This document shows positions 10,630-24,117 of a DNA stretch of 64,000 bases, one piece after another (position 1 is the stretch's first letter; every line of letters starts with the position of its first letter). Location of the stretch: assembly GCF_002099425.1 (NCBI RefSeq), contig NW_018343969.1, positions 4,548,001 through 4,612,000 of the forward strand, written 5' to 3'. The notes under the pieces were generated by a model. That model had not been told where the DNA came from, ran no database searches, and saw only the letters and a program-made list of their open reading frames with translations. Position numbers and translations under genes: made by a program. Source of the stretch: Phascolarctos cinereus. Lineage: Eukaryota; Chordata; Mammalia; Diprotodontia; Phascolarctidae.

Positions 10630-11639
10630 AAAATCCATCACTTCTTTCCGCTGAGGCACATTGTCTCTTTCTTTGACTACTATGATATGTAGAGAAATGT
10701 TATCAATTAGAGCTCAAAGAACAAGAGAAATTAGTGTCCATTTTTAAGGAAAGAGTTTAGTTTCTGTTAGATTTTCTCTCCCTAACATAGTCAAGACAAA
10801 TACTAGGTAAAAAGCATTAGAATTGAAAAAGCTAACAGGAAAGAGAAGTCCATAGGAGAAATGACCTGGTGTCTTCAGCACTGGTTATTTGACTTATCAT
10901 TGTGTGGTACCTTAAATCACAAAATTTTGAATCACAAACCATCCCTACACGTTGTATGCACGAACTACCTGCCATCAAAATTTCACTTAAGATATTTTAA
11001 CATATGACACATAATATGTTTTTTGATTGGTGTTTGTGCTGTTATCACATAAAAGATGTTAATAATTGTTTTTTTTTTCATATAAAGTGCTGCTAAAGTA
11101 TTTGCTGTATAGGTCATATTTTTCTTTTAAGCATAACAGTCTTTTAATTTTAGAAGAACAAAAAGTTATCACTCATTATTCTGCTTTGGAAATAGGTTTC
11201 TATTCCACCATCAAATCAAGTCCCAGCAATAAAAACTAGACTTCTGTTTTCAGCCATCCTGCATGTAGCACTTATATTTTCTTTAATTCAAAGATCATAA
11301 AAGCTAAGTAGAATGACTTCTGATTCATATGGGTGATATTTTGAGATCAGTTACTGCTGTGATGTTCCTGAGATATATTTGGTTTCAACACTGTAAATGC
11401 ACTGCTCTCTCCAAGTTGTCCTAGAAAATCTGTACTATTTTTCACTGAGGCCATGACTATAATAAATTGGTTTCCATTGAAAACTAATACTATTCAGACT
11501 TATCTATAGGGAGAGTGTTTATGGCATTTTTCTTTTGGGATGCTTTGTAGCAGTAAAAATATACTAGGAGTATATTGACATATGATATATCAGCTACATG
11601 ATCTTGCAAAAGATATACAATCATAGATTCTAGACTGTG
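10630..11639. other. Unassigned AT-rich sequence
   Basis: No gene or recognised repeat. Confidence 0.45.
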
Positions 11640-11785
11640 GACATCTATTTGTGGATGTGGAAACTGATGTCTACAGAAATGAAGAGACTTAGCTCATTTA
11701 AGTGGCAGAGTGTGAACTTGAACTCCAGGTCCTCAGACTCCAACTTGAGCACTCTTTCCATTGTACCGTACTGCATCCCAACCCT
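11640..11785 (-). mobile_element. MIR/CORE-SINE
   Basis: Antisense MIR features: GGATGTGGAAACTGATGTCT, a degenerate CAAGGTCA region, and CACTCTTTCCATTGTACCGT at the far end. Confidence 0.65.
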
Positions 11786-11872
11786 CTCTGTGCCTCAGTT
11801 TTCTCTTTTGTAAAATTAAGGGGTCAAGCCAGATGATTTATTTCAACCCTAGATCCTATGATACATTTAACT
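11786..11872 (+). mobile_element. MIR/CORE-SINE tail fragment
   Basis: Sense tail CTCTGTGCCTCAGTTTTCTC followed by GTCAAGCCAGATGATTTA and a CCTATGATAC end. It abuts the antisense SINE. Confidence 0.6.
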
Positions 11873-13645
11873 ATAAACTACTACACACGTGTAAGGCACA
11901 ATTCTTTGAAAATCTTTAAAAAAAAGATTTGTAATATCAGTGTGGGTACTCCTACTGATAAAGATCTCAAATCCTCCATGTCTCAGTTCTTAAGATTGTT
12001 AAGCACACCAATTCTGTCACTTGTGGCTAATAACCTTGCAGTTAGCCCCTTTGCAATTATCTGACCTACTCGTCAGACAACGAATAATCCATTGCTAATA
12101 ATCTCCATGTTATAATAAGTCATCCAAATATAAATTGAAAGAAGGAAGATATTGGCATTGTTGTCAGTATTATTCTTTTTAGAGACTTTCCCCAAAGGCA
12201 CAATTTGAGTTGTATCTAGTTTAACACTCTATTTTATAAAACTTCAAGAAAAATAATATATTTCATTGTTTGGCTTTCTACTCAATTTGATCATAATTGG
12301 TACACTGATCCTTTTGTTAACAACCTCTCAAAAACATATTTTCTTCTCAATTCATCTGGACAATACTTCTGAATATGCTAATAAATATTATAGGTCACAA
12401 GGTAATCCTTTTGTATGTACTCATATCTCAACAGTGGCAGGATCAACGTATGTTTCCTTTTCATGATATATTTAGTTTGATCTGCCTAATCTTTTTTAAC
12501 CAAAGCAAGAAGTGTTGACATGCCTTCCTTAGAATATGCAAATGAGCTATACCTATCTTCCAGTACTGAATCAAAAATTTCAAAATTAATTAATTGCTTT
12601 CCTACAGAATCACACACTATTAAAAAAAAAGGCTTGCAGTATTGTATGAAAACATCTCTCACATTGTTGTCTCATAGTTCACAGCAGTAACAATGGAACT
12701 GTTATAATAAAACAGTTTAAAGATAAGGAGAATAAAACACTGTATGCTAAGCAAAGTCTTTATAATCCACTCAAACAATATTGCTGTGTCTCGCTGAACT
12801 TTTTTTTTTATTTTTGCTGGAAGCTTTCTGTGAACTTAAAAGTCTCTTCTGTCACTGAGCTTTGCCTCATGAGAAATTTCCCCTTTAGAAATGAAATATC
12901 TCTCATGTGAACTCTTTTTCCCTAGATGATTGTTAGTCTTATAGCCACTGTTCATATAAAATCTGATATTTGTTTATGCTCAACAGCAACCAGATACATT
13001 ATAAATGTTGCATTTCTAAAAACATAACTACTTGTAAAATGTAAACTTGGGGATCTGGCTTCAAAGAACTCTCTTATTTCAGGTGTTTCACTACAGTATG
13101 CAGAATGCTCACATGGAGCTTATATCTAGTATTACTTGAGTTGCAGATTTATTTCATCTTGTCTAGCAGCATCAGCTATTTCCTTCTGCTGCTTCCAATT
13201 ATTATGATTATTTCCAGGCTGAGTGAAGATTGGCAAAAGCAAATATAAAACTGGAGAAAAGAGAAAAGGCTATTCCCTCAAGCTAACATTCAAGCTTATC
13301 AGTCTTTATTTAACTGCAGAAACTATTTATTAATATTTGGAGCTAGCTTCCTCATATTGATTTTTGTCTTTTTTGGTGTTACAGCCATAAACTCTGTGTG
13401 AGCTGAGAGCACAGTTTAACACTATAATGCGGAATGCATGTAAGTTATTTACTTCTTGGAATACTGATAGATAAGATGGTTGTCCTCCTAAAATGGGGCA
13501 GTTGATGCACCTACACAGTGAATTCTTGTAGTATTACCATCCATAATGTATGAAAAAGTGAGGTAGGGGGAAAGAGTACTTTAATTCTATATAGTGAAAA
13601 CATTAGCATTTCACTAGATATAGCACCCTTTGCCACCAAATACTG
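11873..13645. other. Unassigned sequence
   Basis: No gene recognised and no clear repeat. The stretch from about 12840 to 13440 has a more even composition and could include conserved non-coding DNA, which the sequence alone cannot show. Confidence 0.4.
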
Positions 13646-13695
13646 CATATATATATATATATATATATGCTATATAGATATATCTATATCTAAAG
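13646..13695. repeat. (TA)n microsatellite
   Basis: TA run of about 22 bases followed by degenerate TATAGATATATC units. Confidence 0.9.
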
Positions 13696-15699
13696 CCATA
13701 GAAAGAGGTCTTTTTTTCCCTATGATATTTATATAGCTATGTAAGTGATTATGGAAAGTAATAAGTATTCATCTTGTACAATGGTCAATTGCTTGATTCC
13801 CATAAATTGTAGCAGAGGTAAAAAGGATGTAAATTTGCCAGATTGGGTAGGGGACAGAACACTCATTTATGCTGGTTGTGTCCAGTTATAGACCATTTCT
13901 AACATCATGGCAGGAGGGCATTTTCTCTTGCCCTCAAGGACATTGATGATATGACAAGCACTTCTAAGAGCTTGCTATATTTTCTAATAAATTAGGCCTG
14001 TACATTTTAAATGAAAATGAAGATCCAGCAAGAGTAGAAAAGAGAAGAATGACTAGATGTTGACTTTCAATGAGGTTGATTCTGTCATCTTTTTTCTTTG
14101 TGGTTTATATTTCTAAGAGGACTAGAACAAAATATAGTTCTGTCTCTGTGGTGAATATATAAAATACAGAAAGAATAAATAACTAGAGTATATTTAAATA
14201 TAATATACTTTCTAGTAAAATTAATATAAATACTCTTGTATCATTGGGTTTAAATATGTTTTAAAAGAAAATAGAGTATTTTTATTCCAAAATTTTAATT
14301 ATATCCCATACAAATTTAATATTGAAGCATGTTGAATGGTTGTATATATTTTTTCTATCCACATAATTTTTTGCATGCATTGTATACCAATATAATACTG
14401 GGGCATGTCCTAGCATTTAGCATTATATTTCACTTTATGTAATATTTTTTCATTTGTTTTATTTGCTGACACCTTTTTCTAGTTTATCAAACTATCTGTT
14501 TTACTTTTTTTTTTGTTCTATGTACAGTTCAATTTATGAAATATTCCTTGAAAATTCTTTGTTTTGGAAAATTCAGTTCTGTCTGGGTAGTATCAGGGAC
14601 TGCTTCTCAAAAGAAGAAGAAGAAAAGATTAGTACAGATAGCAGAGGAAAGGGAAAAATGACAATTTAAGGAACTAAAAGGAAACCAAAATATTTGATTT
14701 TTTTGGAATTGTGAGTAGGACATGGAATTATGTTAGTATTTAAGTTTTCTATAACATTATCGTGTAGACCAAATTTTATTTCATTCACAGCAAGGAAAAA
14801 ATAATTCTTGGTAGATACTTTTTTTTTTAAAGAAGTGGGTAAAAATTTTCATCTTTAACTTATGAAGCATTACAAATAGTTTTATTACATGAAATTTTCA
14901 TATAAGCTGCATATATCCAATACTTTATCACAAGCCAGATATTTCTTCTGCAATTGTATGCTATACACACTTCAAGCACCTCTTCTCCTCAAAAACCATT
15001 TTTAAGGAGCTAAGGGTAGTAGCAGCTACTCAGCAACTGTTAGAAAATTTCCTGAAAGTATTTCATAGGTTAGATACATACCAAATATTTTTGGACATAA
15101 AAATATAGACATATTTAGTTTCAGGTAAATAGAATTTTTATGACTTGAAAAAAAAAGAAAACCTTTCCAACTAAAGTGTATTACTTATGCAAAGAAAAAA
15201 AATAAAATTTTAATGTACTGCTAATTGATCTGAATTTTGTTCTAATTCTATACAATAACGGAGAATCAGTATAAATATATTTTATTTGAAATTGTTAATT
15301 TTTGTGGCTCACCAAATTTTTATAGACAAGTCTGATTGTTTATTAATCAATATAAAATTTACAAACGATTAATGTAACATTTATATACATATATTTAATT
15401 TTAACCTTATATCTACTAACAAATCTAGGTATGATTCCTTTTTTTAAACTTTTGAATTTTGCTTTTACACCAAAATAATTTTCCCTTAAACTACCAATAC
15501 CCTTCACAGTAAATCCTTCTTTATGACAAAAATATTTTTTCTCCAAATAAAAAGTAATTTCCTATAATTGTGGTTCATTTTTCATCTATAATGCCTCACT
15601 TTTCTACTGAGAGGAGGGAAGGAGGTTGCATCATCAGTTTCTGAGGCTAAAATTAATAATATGTTAACCTGAATTTTAGGGTTTTTTTTAAAAATAATT
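13696..15699. other. Unassigned AT-rich sequence
   Basis: Very AT-rich with many homopolymer runs. No gene or repeat family recognised. Confidence 0.45.
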
Positions 15700-15945
15700 T
15701 ATACTGTTGTAGAGATTAAGGATTATTCTCCTGGTTCTACTAGTTTCACTCAATGTCAGTTCATAGTTGTTATTTGGCTCAATATTTTTCAATCGAAATC
15801 ATGTAGTCATATAGCAAAATTAGTACAGCTTTTGGATGTATATTTGATTTCCACTTTTTAAAAAATATATTGTGCTATAAAAAGTGCTGCTATGAATATT
15901 TTAGCATATATTGGATCTGTTTTGCAATCTTTGATATCCCAGAAG
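15700..15945 (-). mobile_element. Old L1 3'-region fragment
   Basis: Degenerate antisense match to the marsupial L1 3' region that is better preserved at 37640-37870 and 46890-47190. Shared steps are CTCCTGGTTCTACTAGTTTC, a TCAATGTCAGTTCAT step and AAAAAGTGCTGCTATGAATA. Confidence 0.65.
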
Positions 15946-16114
15946 ATTCATCCTGCAGTGACAGTTTACTTTCCTTGTAATTGCAAAGTTTTATAAAGAA
16001 CTAAGAGAATCCAGTCTAGAGGAGCTTTCATAAATGATAGCACATTCGAGTGTTTTCTACTAGTAAATAAACATTATTGTCATAAAAGATATAGATACAG
16101 AAATGTAGACAGAT

Positions 16115-16150
16115 ATGTCTATATCTATCTGTCTGTCTGTCTGTCTATCC
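16115..16150. repeat. (TCTA)n/(TCTG)n microsatellite
   Basis: About five TCTG units flanked by TATC units. Confidence 0.9.
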
Positions 16151-16334
16151 ATAAACAATTTTGTGGTGGTTTTAAAAAGTCTCAATCTTTGTTAGAGTAT
16201 CACTGAAGACTTTCAATTTCCTTTCAAGTTGAAGTGAAAAATAACAGAGCTGTATCCTTATAGTTCTAACTTTATCTGGATACTTTATTAAAACTGTTAT
16301 CACTTTGTCTCTTAAAGATATATTATTATCATTT

Positions 16335-17132
16335 ACAATGAAAGATCTCTCTATTCCCCCCTCGGTGATCTCATGTACTCCCAGTGTCAATGATGACTTC
16401 TTTGTGAATAGTTCATGTACCTCTCTATGTAGCCTTGACCCCTCCTTGGAATTCCAGTCCCATATTGCCAGAAGTCTACTGGATTTTTACATGTAAATAT
16501 CATATTGGTGCTTCAACTTCCATGTCTAGAATTGAGCTCATTTTGTACCCCTTCTTCTCAAGTTCCCTATATTAGTTAAGGACACTGCCATTCTCCCAGA
16601 TAACTCTCTCTAAAATCTTAGAAACATTTTACCTTCCCCCTTCACACTCATTCAGATAACAAATCTTCCCATTTCTTCCTTCATAATGTTTCTCAATTAC
16701 AATAAGTAGGGAGGCCTACCTTTACTTCTTCCCCACATGTACCAGACACTCTAACCACACAGTGTTACTTGTTATATTCCATGCATGCCTTTTTGATTTC
16801 TTGTCTAAATGCCTTTGCTTAATGTCATTCCCTCTCCCTAAAAATACGTATAATTTTTCCATTTCTTTCCAGCTCTTATCTCTATCTAAACCTATCAAAA
16901 TCTTGTATGTCCTACAAAGTATACCTAAAATACTTCTTCCATGAAGTGCATTGACAGAGTTCTCTCTCCCATACTTTCTTTATTGCAGAATTATACCCAC
17001 TCATGTATATGTATTATCTTACTTTGTTAGAATGTATGTGCCTTGAGGGAAGGAGTTGAGTTGCCTTGCTTTTTGTATTCATACCCCTAGCACTTAGCAA
17101 CAGTTGCTCTTTTTCATTCATTCATTCATTCT
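16335..17132 (+). mobile_element. L2 LINE, about 0.8 kb of 3' end
   Basis: Sense L2. In order: GGAATTCCAGTCCCATATTG, CTACTGGATTTTTACATG, AATTGAGCTCATT, CACTGCCATTCTCCCAGATA, then a 3' UTR with GTATGTGCCTTGAGGGAAGG and TTTTGTATTCATACCCCTAG, ending in (CATT)n at 17116-17131. Many small indels mark it as old. The long open frame from 16305 is chance. Confidence 0.75.
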
Positions 17133-17134
17133 TC

Positions 17135-17292
17135 ACTTACTTCCTTAGCTGTAGTTTTATAAGTACATGTCTCCCTGCTAGACCACAAATGCTTCCAAGA
17201 AAAGGATTATTCATATTTATATTACCTACAACCTTACCACACTGTCTTGCACATAGTAGTTGCACAAGTATTAGCACAGAAGTAATGTGGAA
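17135..17292 (+). mobile_element. Second L2 3'-end fragment
   Basis: Sense L2 3' tail (CCTGCTAGACCACAAATGCT, TATTACCTACAACCTTACCA, CTTGCACATAGTAGTTGCAC) directly behind the first, giving two L2 3' ends in tandem. Confidence 0.6.
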
Positions 17293-18061
17293 TAAGTCCT
17301 TAGTTAATTTTCATATGCCTAGACTATAAATGCTGGTAAAGCATAATATAAGCTTACTATAAATTCAAGTCCAACTTACTTTACGTGATTAAAAAAAAAT
17401 CTCCTTTACTAAAGTTCTGCAATTGAAAGATAGAAAGCCATAAGGGAGCAAGATGTAAATGAATCCATTATCTTTTGTTTGCAGCAACGACAGACTCTAG
17501 AACCATTCTTCTCCTGAGTAAAGGCATCCAGTTCCCCAAAGCTTCTGCAACACTCAATCATACCATCCAAATGGAGAGAACACATGACTTCTTCTTGAGG
17601 CTAAGACTAATAGATTTACTGCAACTGTAACCACAAATAACCACATTACTGATTAGGCTCTTCCTAGCTACTGAGGTGTTCAATTCAAATATGCCTTCAT
17701 TCTGAGGAAGCAATTCTAATTATGAATTGTTACCTTGGTCCTAAGGTGATCAACAAAATGACAGTGGATAATGGAGTTAGAATATGAATTCATTAAACCA
17801 TGCATTTCTTGGGTAGATCTGGTTAAGTGAATAGTAAATTTGGAAAATCAATTGGCTTCATGTATTGCATACCAAATTTTCCTATTTGGATTATCAAAAG
17901 GTAATACAATTGAAAGCTAATAGATCTCCTTGAATCAAATATGCCATTCACCATGTCTGTTTAACTTCATTCAGTGCTATGTTCTTTTATTGTTGATGAA
18001 GATAACAGACATTGGAATTAAGTTTTATTTTGCAAAAGATTTTCTTACAGATTTCCTTTTA
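17293..18061. other. Unassigned sequence
   Basis: No gene or clear repeat. Confidence 0.45.
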
Positions 18062-18165
18062 GCAATACAGGGTTAGAGCTGGGAATTCCTGACAGACTAT
18101 ATACTCGCCATTTTTTAAATGACAAAGATGATGCCCAGAGGGGTTAAAAGACTTGCTCAGCTAGT
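18062..18165 (-). mobile_element. MIR-like SINE fragment
   Basis: Antisense MIR pieces: GGTTAGAGCTGGGAATTCCT, GATGCCCAGAGGGGTTAAAA and GACTTGCTCAGCTAG. Confidence 0.55.
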
Positions 18166-19802
18166 GTGAAGCCTGAAAATATTTGTGCAGTCTTCTTTGG
18201 AAAATGTTCTGTCCCCCATTGTGAAATGATGGTGTTTTCCTTTAAAAATGCTAAGAATATATTCGTGAGAGAGCCACAAATACTTACATTCCTAATAAAA
18301 CAAAGTAGTCAATATGGCCTCCTCACTAATACACTAAACACAAATCTGTCCAATGTATCATGGCAGGTTGTGAAAAACTTATAAGGAATTTCCAATTAGA
18401 TTTTTTCCACAATAGTTACCTAGCCATTGGTGTGAGTCTTCTTTGAAGGATTCTTTCTTTAAAAACAAAAATGATACAGTGCCCTCTTTCTAGTTCAAAC
18501 ACTGAAATGTCCTGGTCTATCTCACTCATTCATTCAAACATAATCAGTCATATATCTATTTTTATTCATTCATTTATCTATCGGTTTAGTTTTTTTAATG
18601 GGTTCTGTGCTTTATAATGCAATAAAAAGCCAAAGAGGAATTTTTGTCTTGGTAAAATATTTTTTTAAAAAATAGTTTGAATTATTCATTTGCTCCTGAA
18701 ATGAAATAACAAAGGGGCCACAAATGTTCATAGACTATTTCCTGGTCGTATAGTGAAGACAGTAAATTAAAAGTCAATCTACTATTTTGGCAACATAATA
18801 AATAATAATAATGCACTTTGAATAATTTATGATAATCTGTGGTATTGCCTCAATCAACATAGACTTTAAATTTAGTAGATGGTCTTTGAGAATGGCTTCA
18901 CATTGGTGGGAAACTCTTCACCCTGAGGTCAATTCAAGGGTAAGTATCTCTTAACACATTTAGGATGACTCCTGGACATCCCTCATACATATGTTCCCAA
19001 ATCCACACTCAAGGAAATTCTAGCTTAATAGAACCCGCTAGCATTTCTGTTCTCTTGGCATAGTCTTCAGAAATTCTAGTTTACCTCCTAAGTAAAGTGA
19101 ATTGTAAGATGAAGATTTTAGGAGCGGTCAAGAGTACCTTCAGAGATGCTGCAGTTAAAAAATACATCACCCTCTCATGATAAAGAATTCAAATTTAGCT
19201 AGGCTGGTCCTCAAGGGCCTCTGTTGCCATGCCCGTATCTGAAGTTTCCCTGACGTTGCATGACAAAGTCATGAAATCTGCATGAAAGCTACTAGCATAG
19301 ACTTTGGGGACCCAGGCATTCTTCAATACTCTAATAACTAAAAAAGTGCTTTAGTGAAGTAATGCTTCTATTACCTCTCATTTTCCATTTCATTTCTGTT
19401 ATGATAGAAATGTTACTTTCCTATTCTTGTTACAAAGACTACTAGGAAAGAGAATGTCTTTAAGGAAGACACTCTCCAAATCTTCAACACTCTTATCTAG
19501 TTTCCCTCCACCTCATATTACTACTTTTTTTTTGAGATTACTATTTATGGGATCTTCTCAAAATTTGGACACAGAGCATCTGAAAAGGTTTCCACAAAAA
19601 TGCAAAAGTTTTTCTCAAAAGTGTTTTAATAGAAGAGCCATGCTTTATAATTGTTCCCAAATGAAAAATATATACTGGTCCTATAATTTTATCCAGGGCT
19701 TCTGTCCTATTGCAGTTTGGTCCTTATTTGTTCGAGATTTTTATGGCTTTTTTAGTTTTAAAAGAAAATTATAACATTTATCTGGATTTGTCTTTAAAAT
19801 GA
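18166..19802. other. Unassigned sequence
   Basis: No repeat recognised and no gene supported. A 115-codon open frame at 19427-19774 has no recognisable domain and looks like chance. Confidence 0.45.
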
Positions 19803-20058
19803 AGTTGTTGAGAAGTTTCAGTAATTTCCAACTTTTTGTGACCTCATTTTGTGTTTTTGTTTTGCAAAGATACCAGAGTGCTTTGCCATTTCCTTCTCCA
19901 GCTCATTTTACAGATGAGGAAAATGAGGCAAACAAGATTAAGTGACGTGCCCAGGGTCACCCAGCTAGGAAATGTCTGAGGCCACATTTAAACTCAGGAA
20001 GATGAGTCATCCTGACTTCAGGCCTGGCACTCTATCCATTGTGCCACCTAGCTGTCAC
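19803..20058 (-). mobile_element. CORE/MIR-like SINE with RTE/BovB-type tail (MAR1-like)
   Basis: Full-length antisense copy. GTTGTTGAGAAGTTTCAGTA and GCAAAGATACCAGAGTGCTT (tail complement) are followed by CCTTCTCCAGCTCATTTTAC, GCCCAGGGTCACCCAGCTAG, CATCCTGACTTCAGGCCTGG and TCCATTGTGCCACCTAGCTG, the tRNA-like head with box A/B complements. Confidence 0.85.
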
Positions 20059-20399
20059 TTTAAATGAAGCACTAAAAAACTAAAAAAAAAAAAAATCAGA
20101 TACATACAATAAGCCCAAAGCCAAGTCCTACAATTTATTGCTGGATTTGGGACATTTCCCAATGTAGCAAAAAATTGTAGCTCTCTGTTGCAAGGTGATG
20201 TCTCAACAAATTTCATATTTTATAAGGGAAAATACCCAAACTGACACAGAAAAAATGATTTAGGTGTGGCAAGACTACACCTAATTTGAGCAGCAAAGAG
20301 AACTGAGCTAGGAAGGTGAAACATGGATTTTTATAATTCCACTATATTGCCTAAAGGTTTATGTAGTATTTATTAGCATATCATAGCAGGCTAATATTG
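20059..20399. other. Unassigned sequence
   Basis: Nothing recognised apart from an A-run near 20081-20095. Confidence 0.4.
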
Positions 20400-20720
20400 T
20401 GGTGGTGTTACTATTTCAGTATTTTGCCCAGAGTTATTTCCTTTTGCATGATCCATCCTGCCAGGCTGCCTTCACTATTTCATTATCATTCCTCATGTGC
20501 TGAAGTCAAGCACAGCTGCCTTGCATATGCAGTGGAAACAAGTGTGTAAGGCTTTAGAGAAATGTAATTCTCCCTTTTGCTAGCATTTTGGGGAAAACTG
20601 CATAATGTCAGAAGTAAAAATCAAGTTACAATAAACGTGAGGGTTCTAGCTTAACGTATCCAATCCGGTAAATGCTATTAATTCAGAAATGACATTTTAC
20701 ATTTCCAACTTTTATACTTC
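20400..20720. promoter_or_regulatory. Candidate conserved non-coding element
   Basis: Non-repetitive block that retains CpGs in TAAACGTGAG, TTAACGTATC and AATCCGGTAA within CpG-poor surroundings, with a TATGCA motif and TAAT-type homeodomain-like sites. Resemblance to an enhancer is only inferred and no conservation data were available. Confidence 0.2.
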
Positions 20721-20830
20721 AGAATTTTTGGTCCTAGTGGTGGTATCATTTAGTTCATTGTGGGAAGAAGCTAGGGAAGTAGAGGCAAATGAATTAACGT
20801 GGCTGTGAAAATGTTTTGAAAAGTCATATG

Positions 20831-20834
<4 letters not shown>

Positions 20835-20881
<47 letters not shown>
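20835..20881. repeat. (CA)n microsatellite
   Basis: Uninterrupted CA repeat of about 23 units. Confidence 0.97.
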
Positions 20882-20884
<3 letters not shown>

Positions 20885-20989
20885 GGATGAAAACCTTAAC
20901 ATCTTAGTACCTATTGAACTTTTTAGATAGTGATGCCATTTTCTTAGTACCTAAGGTTTTTAGGTTCAGTCATATTTGACTCTGCACTG

Positions 20990-21190
20990 CCTTACTTCCC
21001 AAATCCAATTAAGCACTAATTTCTGTTGAACTTTCTTTTGGCATGCCTCTGTCTTTGATTGTCATCATCCCAGTTCTAGTGCAGACCATTATTTCCCATT
21101 CCTGATTAGTGTAATTGCTTCCTACCTCATCTTTCAGTTTCTCTTAACTTCTGAAGGACTCCCTGCCCTTCCTCAAGACATCTTTCACTT
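20990..21190 (+). mobile_element. L2 LINE fragment
   Basis: Degenerate sense L2. CCAGTTCTAGTGCAGACCAT and GATTAGTGTAATTGCTTCCT correspond to the L2 step that runs from a CTAG/GTTCAGGCC motif to one resembling CTATTGCAATAGCCTCC. Confidence 0.5.
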
Positions 21191-22559
21191 TTAATAGTTC
21201 ATGAATTTTAACTATGGCAATATGTGTGCAAAAAATGAAGTATTGGCACCATTGAAGATTTTCTTTGGCCCAAATCATCTGCAGCCTCTGTACCTACAAA
21301 TGCTGATTTTGTGGTATGTGATTGGGAAATTACACATTTAGTAGCCTTGATTGAAATGTTCCATAGTACATCTGGTTTGCAAGCCTCTGATAGAAAAAAT
21401 AATTTGCGTAATCTGAACCTCACAGAATAAAAATTCTTCTGAGATAGCATGTTATAGGTATTAGGTATTCCCTCAGTTTAACTAACCTTCATATAAATCC
21501 TGTATAGCCACACCACCTGCTTCTGAGTATGCACTCAGCACCTCTTCATAAATAAATGTATTATTGCATTAAATATTGAAATGTCATTTTTTTCTGATTT
21601 TAAGTGAGTGTGTTTTTTTTTCTGGGCTAAGTTGGCCTTAATAAAGATTTTGAAATAGGTATTGTTTGGCAGTCATACCTCCCCTTTTAGTATCCTTCTT
21701 TCTTTCTTATTCTACTTAGACCTTCACATTCCCTCCTTCCTTTTATTTTGCCCCTTCATATTCCATGTGTTTACCAAAATCTTTTGATTCCTCCTAAAAA
21801 ACCAGGCCCTCTTATGCCTCCTGGTCAGTACTGTGAGCACTGAACATCTCTGCTTTCCCTGCTATGAAAACTGATCTGACGAGTGTCTCTACTCCTAGGT
21901 AGCTTTTGCCTAGAAGAAGTTCTAATAAATCACTAAGATTTGGTATATTGTGCTTTCCATGAGTATTTGCATCTTCTTAGGATGTAATGTCTTAACCCAA
22001 AGGACAGTCTCTATAATAATAGAATTTCAGCCACCAGTTTAATCTGATGGTTCAGATATCTTAAGGAAGGGGAAACCTTCCAGGCTCCCCTTAAATCACC
22101 TCATTCAGGAAGTGGCTTATCTTTTTTTTTTTTTTTGCCAAGAGTTGGCTCTGTTTCTTGACGAAACTGATTAATACTTTAGACCTGTACACCTTTTTGG
22201 GGGAATGTGGCATGGGCAGTCTGTGTTTATATATGTAGGTTGTTTCTCTTTCAGTTTTAATTTTAAAATTTAGTTGTTTAAAGGCTAATTAATGTTTCAT
22301 TCTGTTTTACAAGATAAAAGTATCATAGCATCCTTTCTGCTTCAGCATCAGTTTGAGAAAGAACCAAGGAAATCTAAATTCAATGCTGGTGGTCCTGGAG
22401 GAGGAAATTAAAAGTGACTTTAATTTCAAAGGGGCTAAAATCTGGGTTGTAGTAAAGAAAAAAAACACTCTGCTGTCTTTAGCCAATGCAGTATATTTTT
22501 TTAATTCTCTGCAAAAATCATGGGACCCGTGTCTTTGGATATTTTATTTTCAGTAAGCT
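21191..22559. other. Unassigned sequence
   Basis: No gene or confident repeat. Pyrimidine-rich stretches around 21690-21790 may be worn L2. Confidence 0.4.
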
Positions 22560-22935
22560 AATATATTATTTATTCTAAGCCACACTAGCACTAGACTCAT
22601 TTGAATGTTCTTGTTCAACTTTTGTTTTCATGTAATGTTTTTTTTCTAAAGGAAAAGTTGGCTTCTTTTATTTTTAGTCTGCACATTCGACATTATAATG
22701 ATAAGCATACTGCTTAAATGAAATTAACCTGAGCTTTCATCGTGAGGACAAAAATCTTCGGCAAATGAAACTTTATTTAAAGCATTTCCCCCCTATTTTT
22801 ATAATATGATGGTGAGTTTACGGCACAGTTAAAGTATTAAACTTCAAAGTCAGTAGCAGATGCAAAAGCAACAAGGCTGGTTTGTGGAGCTGACTGAAAG
22901 ATAACTATTGTAATCTAAACAAGAGGAGCCATGTG
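22560..22935. promoter_or_regulatory. Candidate conserved non-coding element
   Basis: Four CpGs (CATTCGACAT, CATCGTGAGG, CTTCGGCAAA, TTTACGGCAC) survive within about 140 bases of non-repetitive AT-rich DNA, with ATTAACC, TAATGATAAG and TTTATTTAAA. CpG retention outside repeats can mark constraint, but this is a weak inference. Confidence 0.2.
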
Positions 22936-24117
22936 ATACCATTAGAAGTGCCTGATGTAGGTATCTTTTTTTTTCCTGCAAAGATGGTTCCAGAAGGACT
23001 CATTGTAAGTAAAAGTCTGTATTTATGCTTCCTTCTCTGCCCTCTCTTTCTCCCACTTTCTTTCCTCTTCCTTTGTATACATCATTTCCCACCTCCCTTT
23101 TCCTCCCACTCTTTTCCTTCCACCCAAATAGTTGGTAGTAAGTATAAAGCATACTATGACATGTTCAGAAAAGCTCACCAGCTCTTTCTCTTTCTCTGTA
23201 GAAAATGTTCCTTCAAATAGTATAGAACAATAAGTGTAAAAGGTCTAGTCAGAGAAATCAAGTATAAAAAAAGCCATGACATACTCGTTTCTTCAAGGAC
23301 ACAACACTTGAGATAAACCCTTAATCCATATTCCCAGGGTTGGTTTTATTTTTTTTAAATTTAAGTGCTTTATAAAATAAAATAGACTTGATTTTAAATA
23401 AAATACACTTGAGAATCTTAAGGGATATGATTCTATATGATTGTTGAAAATCATGATCTCATCACTTTTCATTTTTTCCATGTCAGTCTGATCATCTTTA
23501 GATAGTTTGAATTTATTTTCCTTTAACTATTAGAGAAGTAGCAAGTTCAGACAAATCAATTAGTAAGCTTATGAAATTAGTTTTAATTTAGAGTAATTCA
23601 GATAGATATTAGGCATATATAAAAATCAGAGGGTCTGAAAGAGGAAAAATGATTAACACTTCTTTGATGGATCTTATTAGATTGATCTTTGTTGTTGAAA
23701 TCTAATTTGGTATTTCATTATTTAAAAATGATATAGAATAATAGAATATCATATAGCTAAATTATCTCAATTTCCTGCTTCCTGCCCAGGACTGCATAAT
23801 TTCCAGACCTTTGGTAGGAAATGGGTATTTTCCATGCATTGGTTGCCTTTTTTATTTTCCTCAGAAAGGCTTCCCTATTCTTCTGCCTGGAGGGAACAGC
23901 AATGGTTACCACACTGAAGAATCTCTAGTGAGAAATTTGGATTACTGCTCAGAATTTACCAGTAGTCCTAGCTTTAAAAACTTAAAGATCTCTCCATCTT
24001 GTTTTTCGCATATTAAACCCAATAAATCACATGGATATTTTTGTACTAAAAATAGCTATGTATCCAATAAGATAAATATTTGAGATGCAGTTTGGCATTC
24101 ACATTTTGAATAGGATA
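22936..24117. other. Unassigned sequence
   Basis: No gene or repeat recognised. Includes a pyrimidine-rich patch at 23020-23125. Confidence 0.4.
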
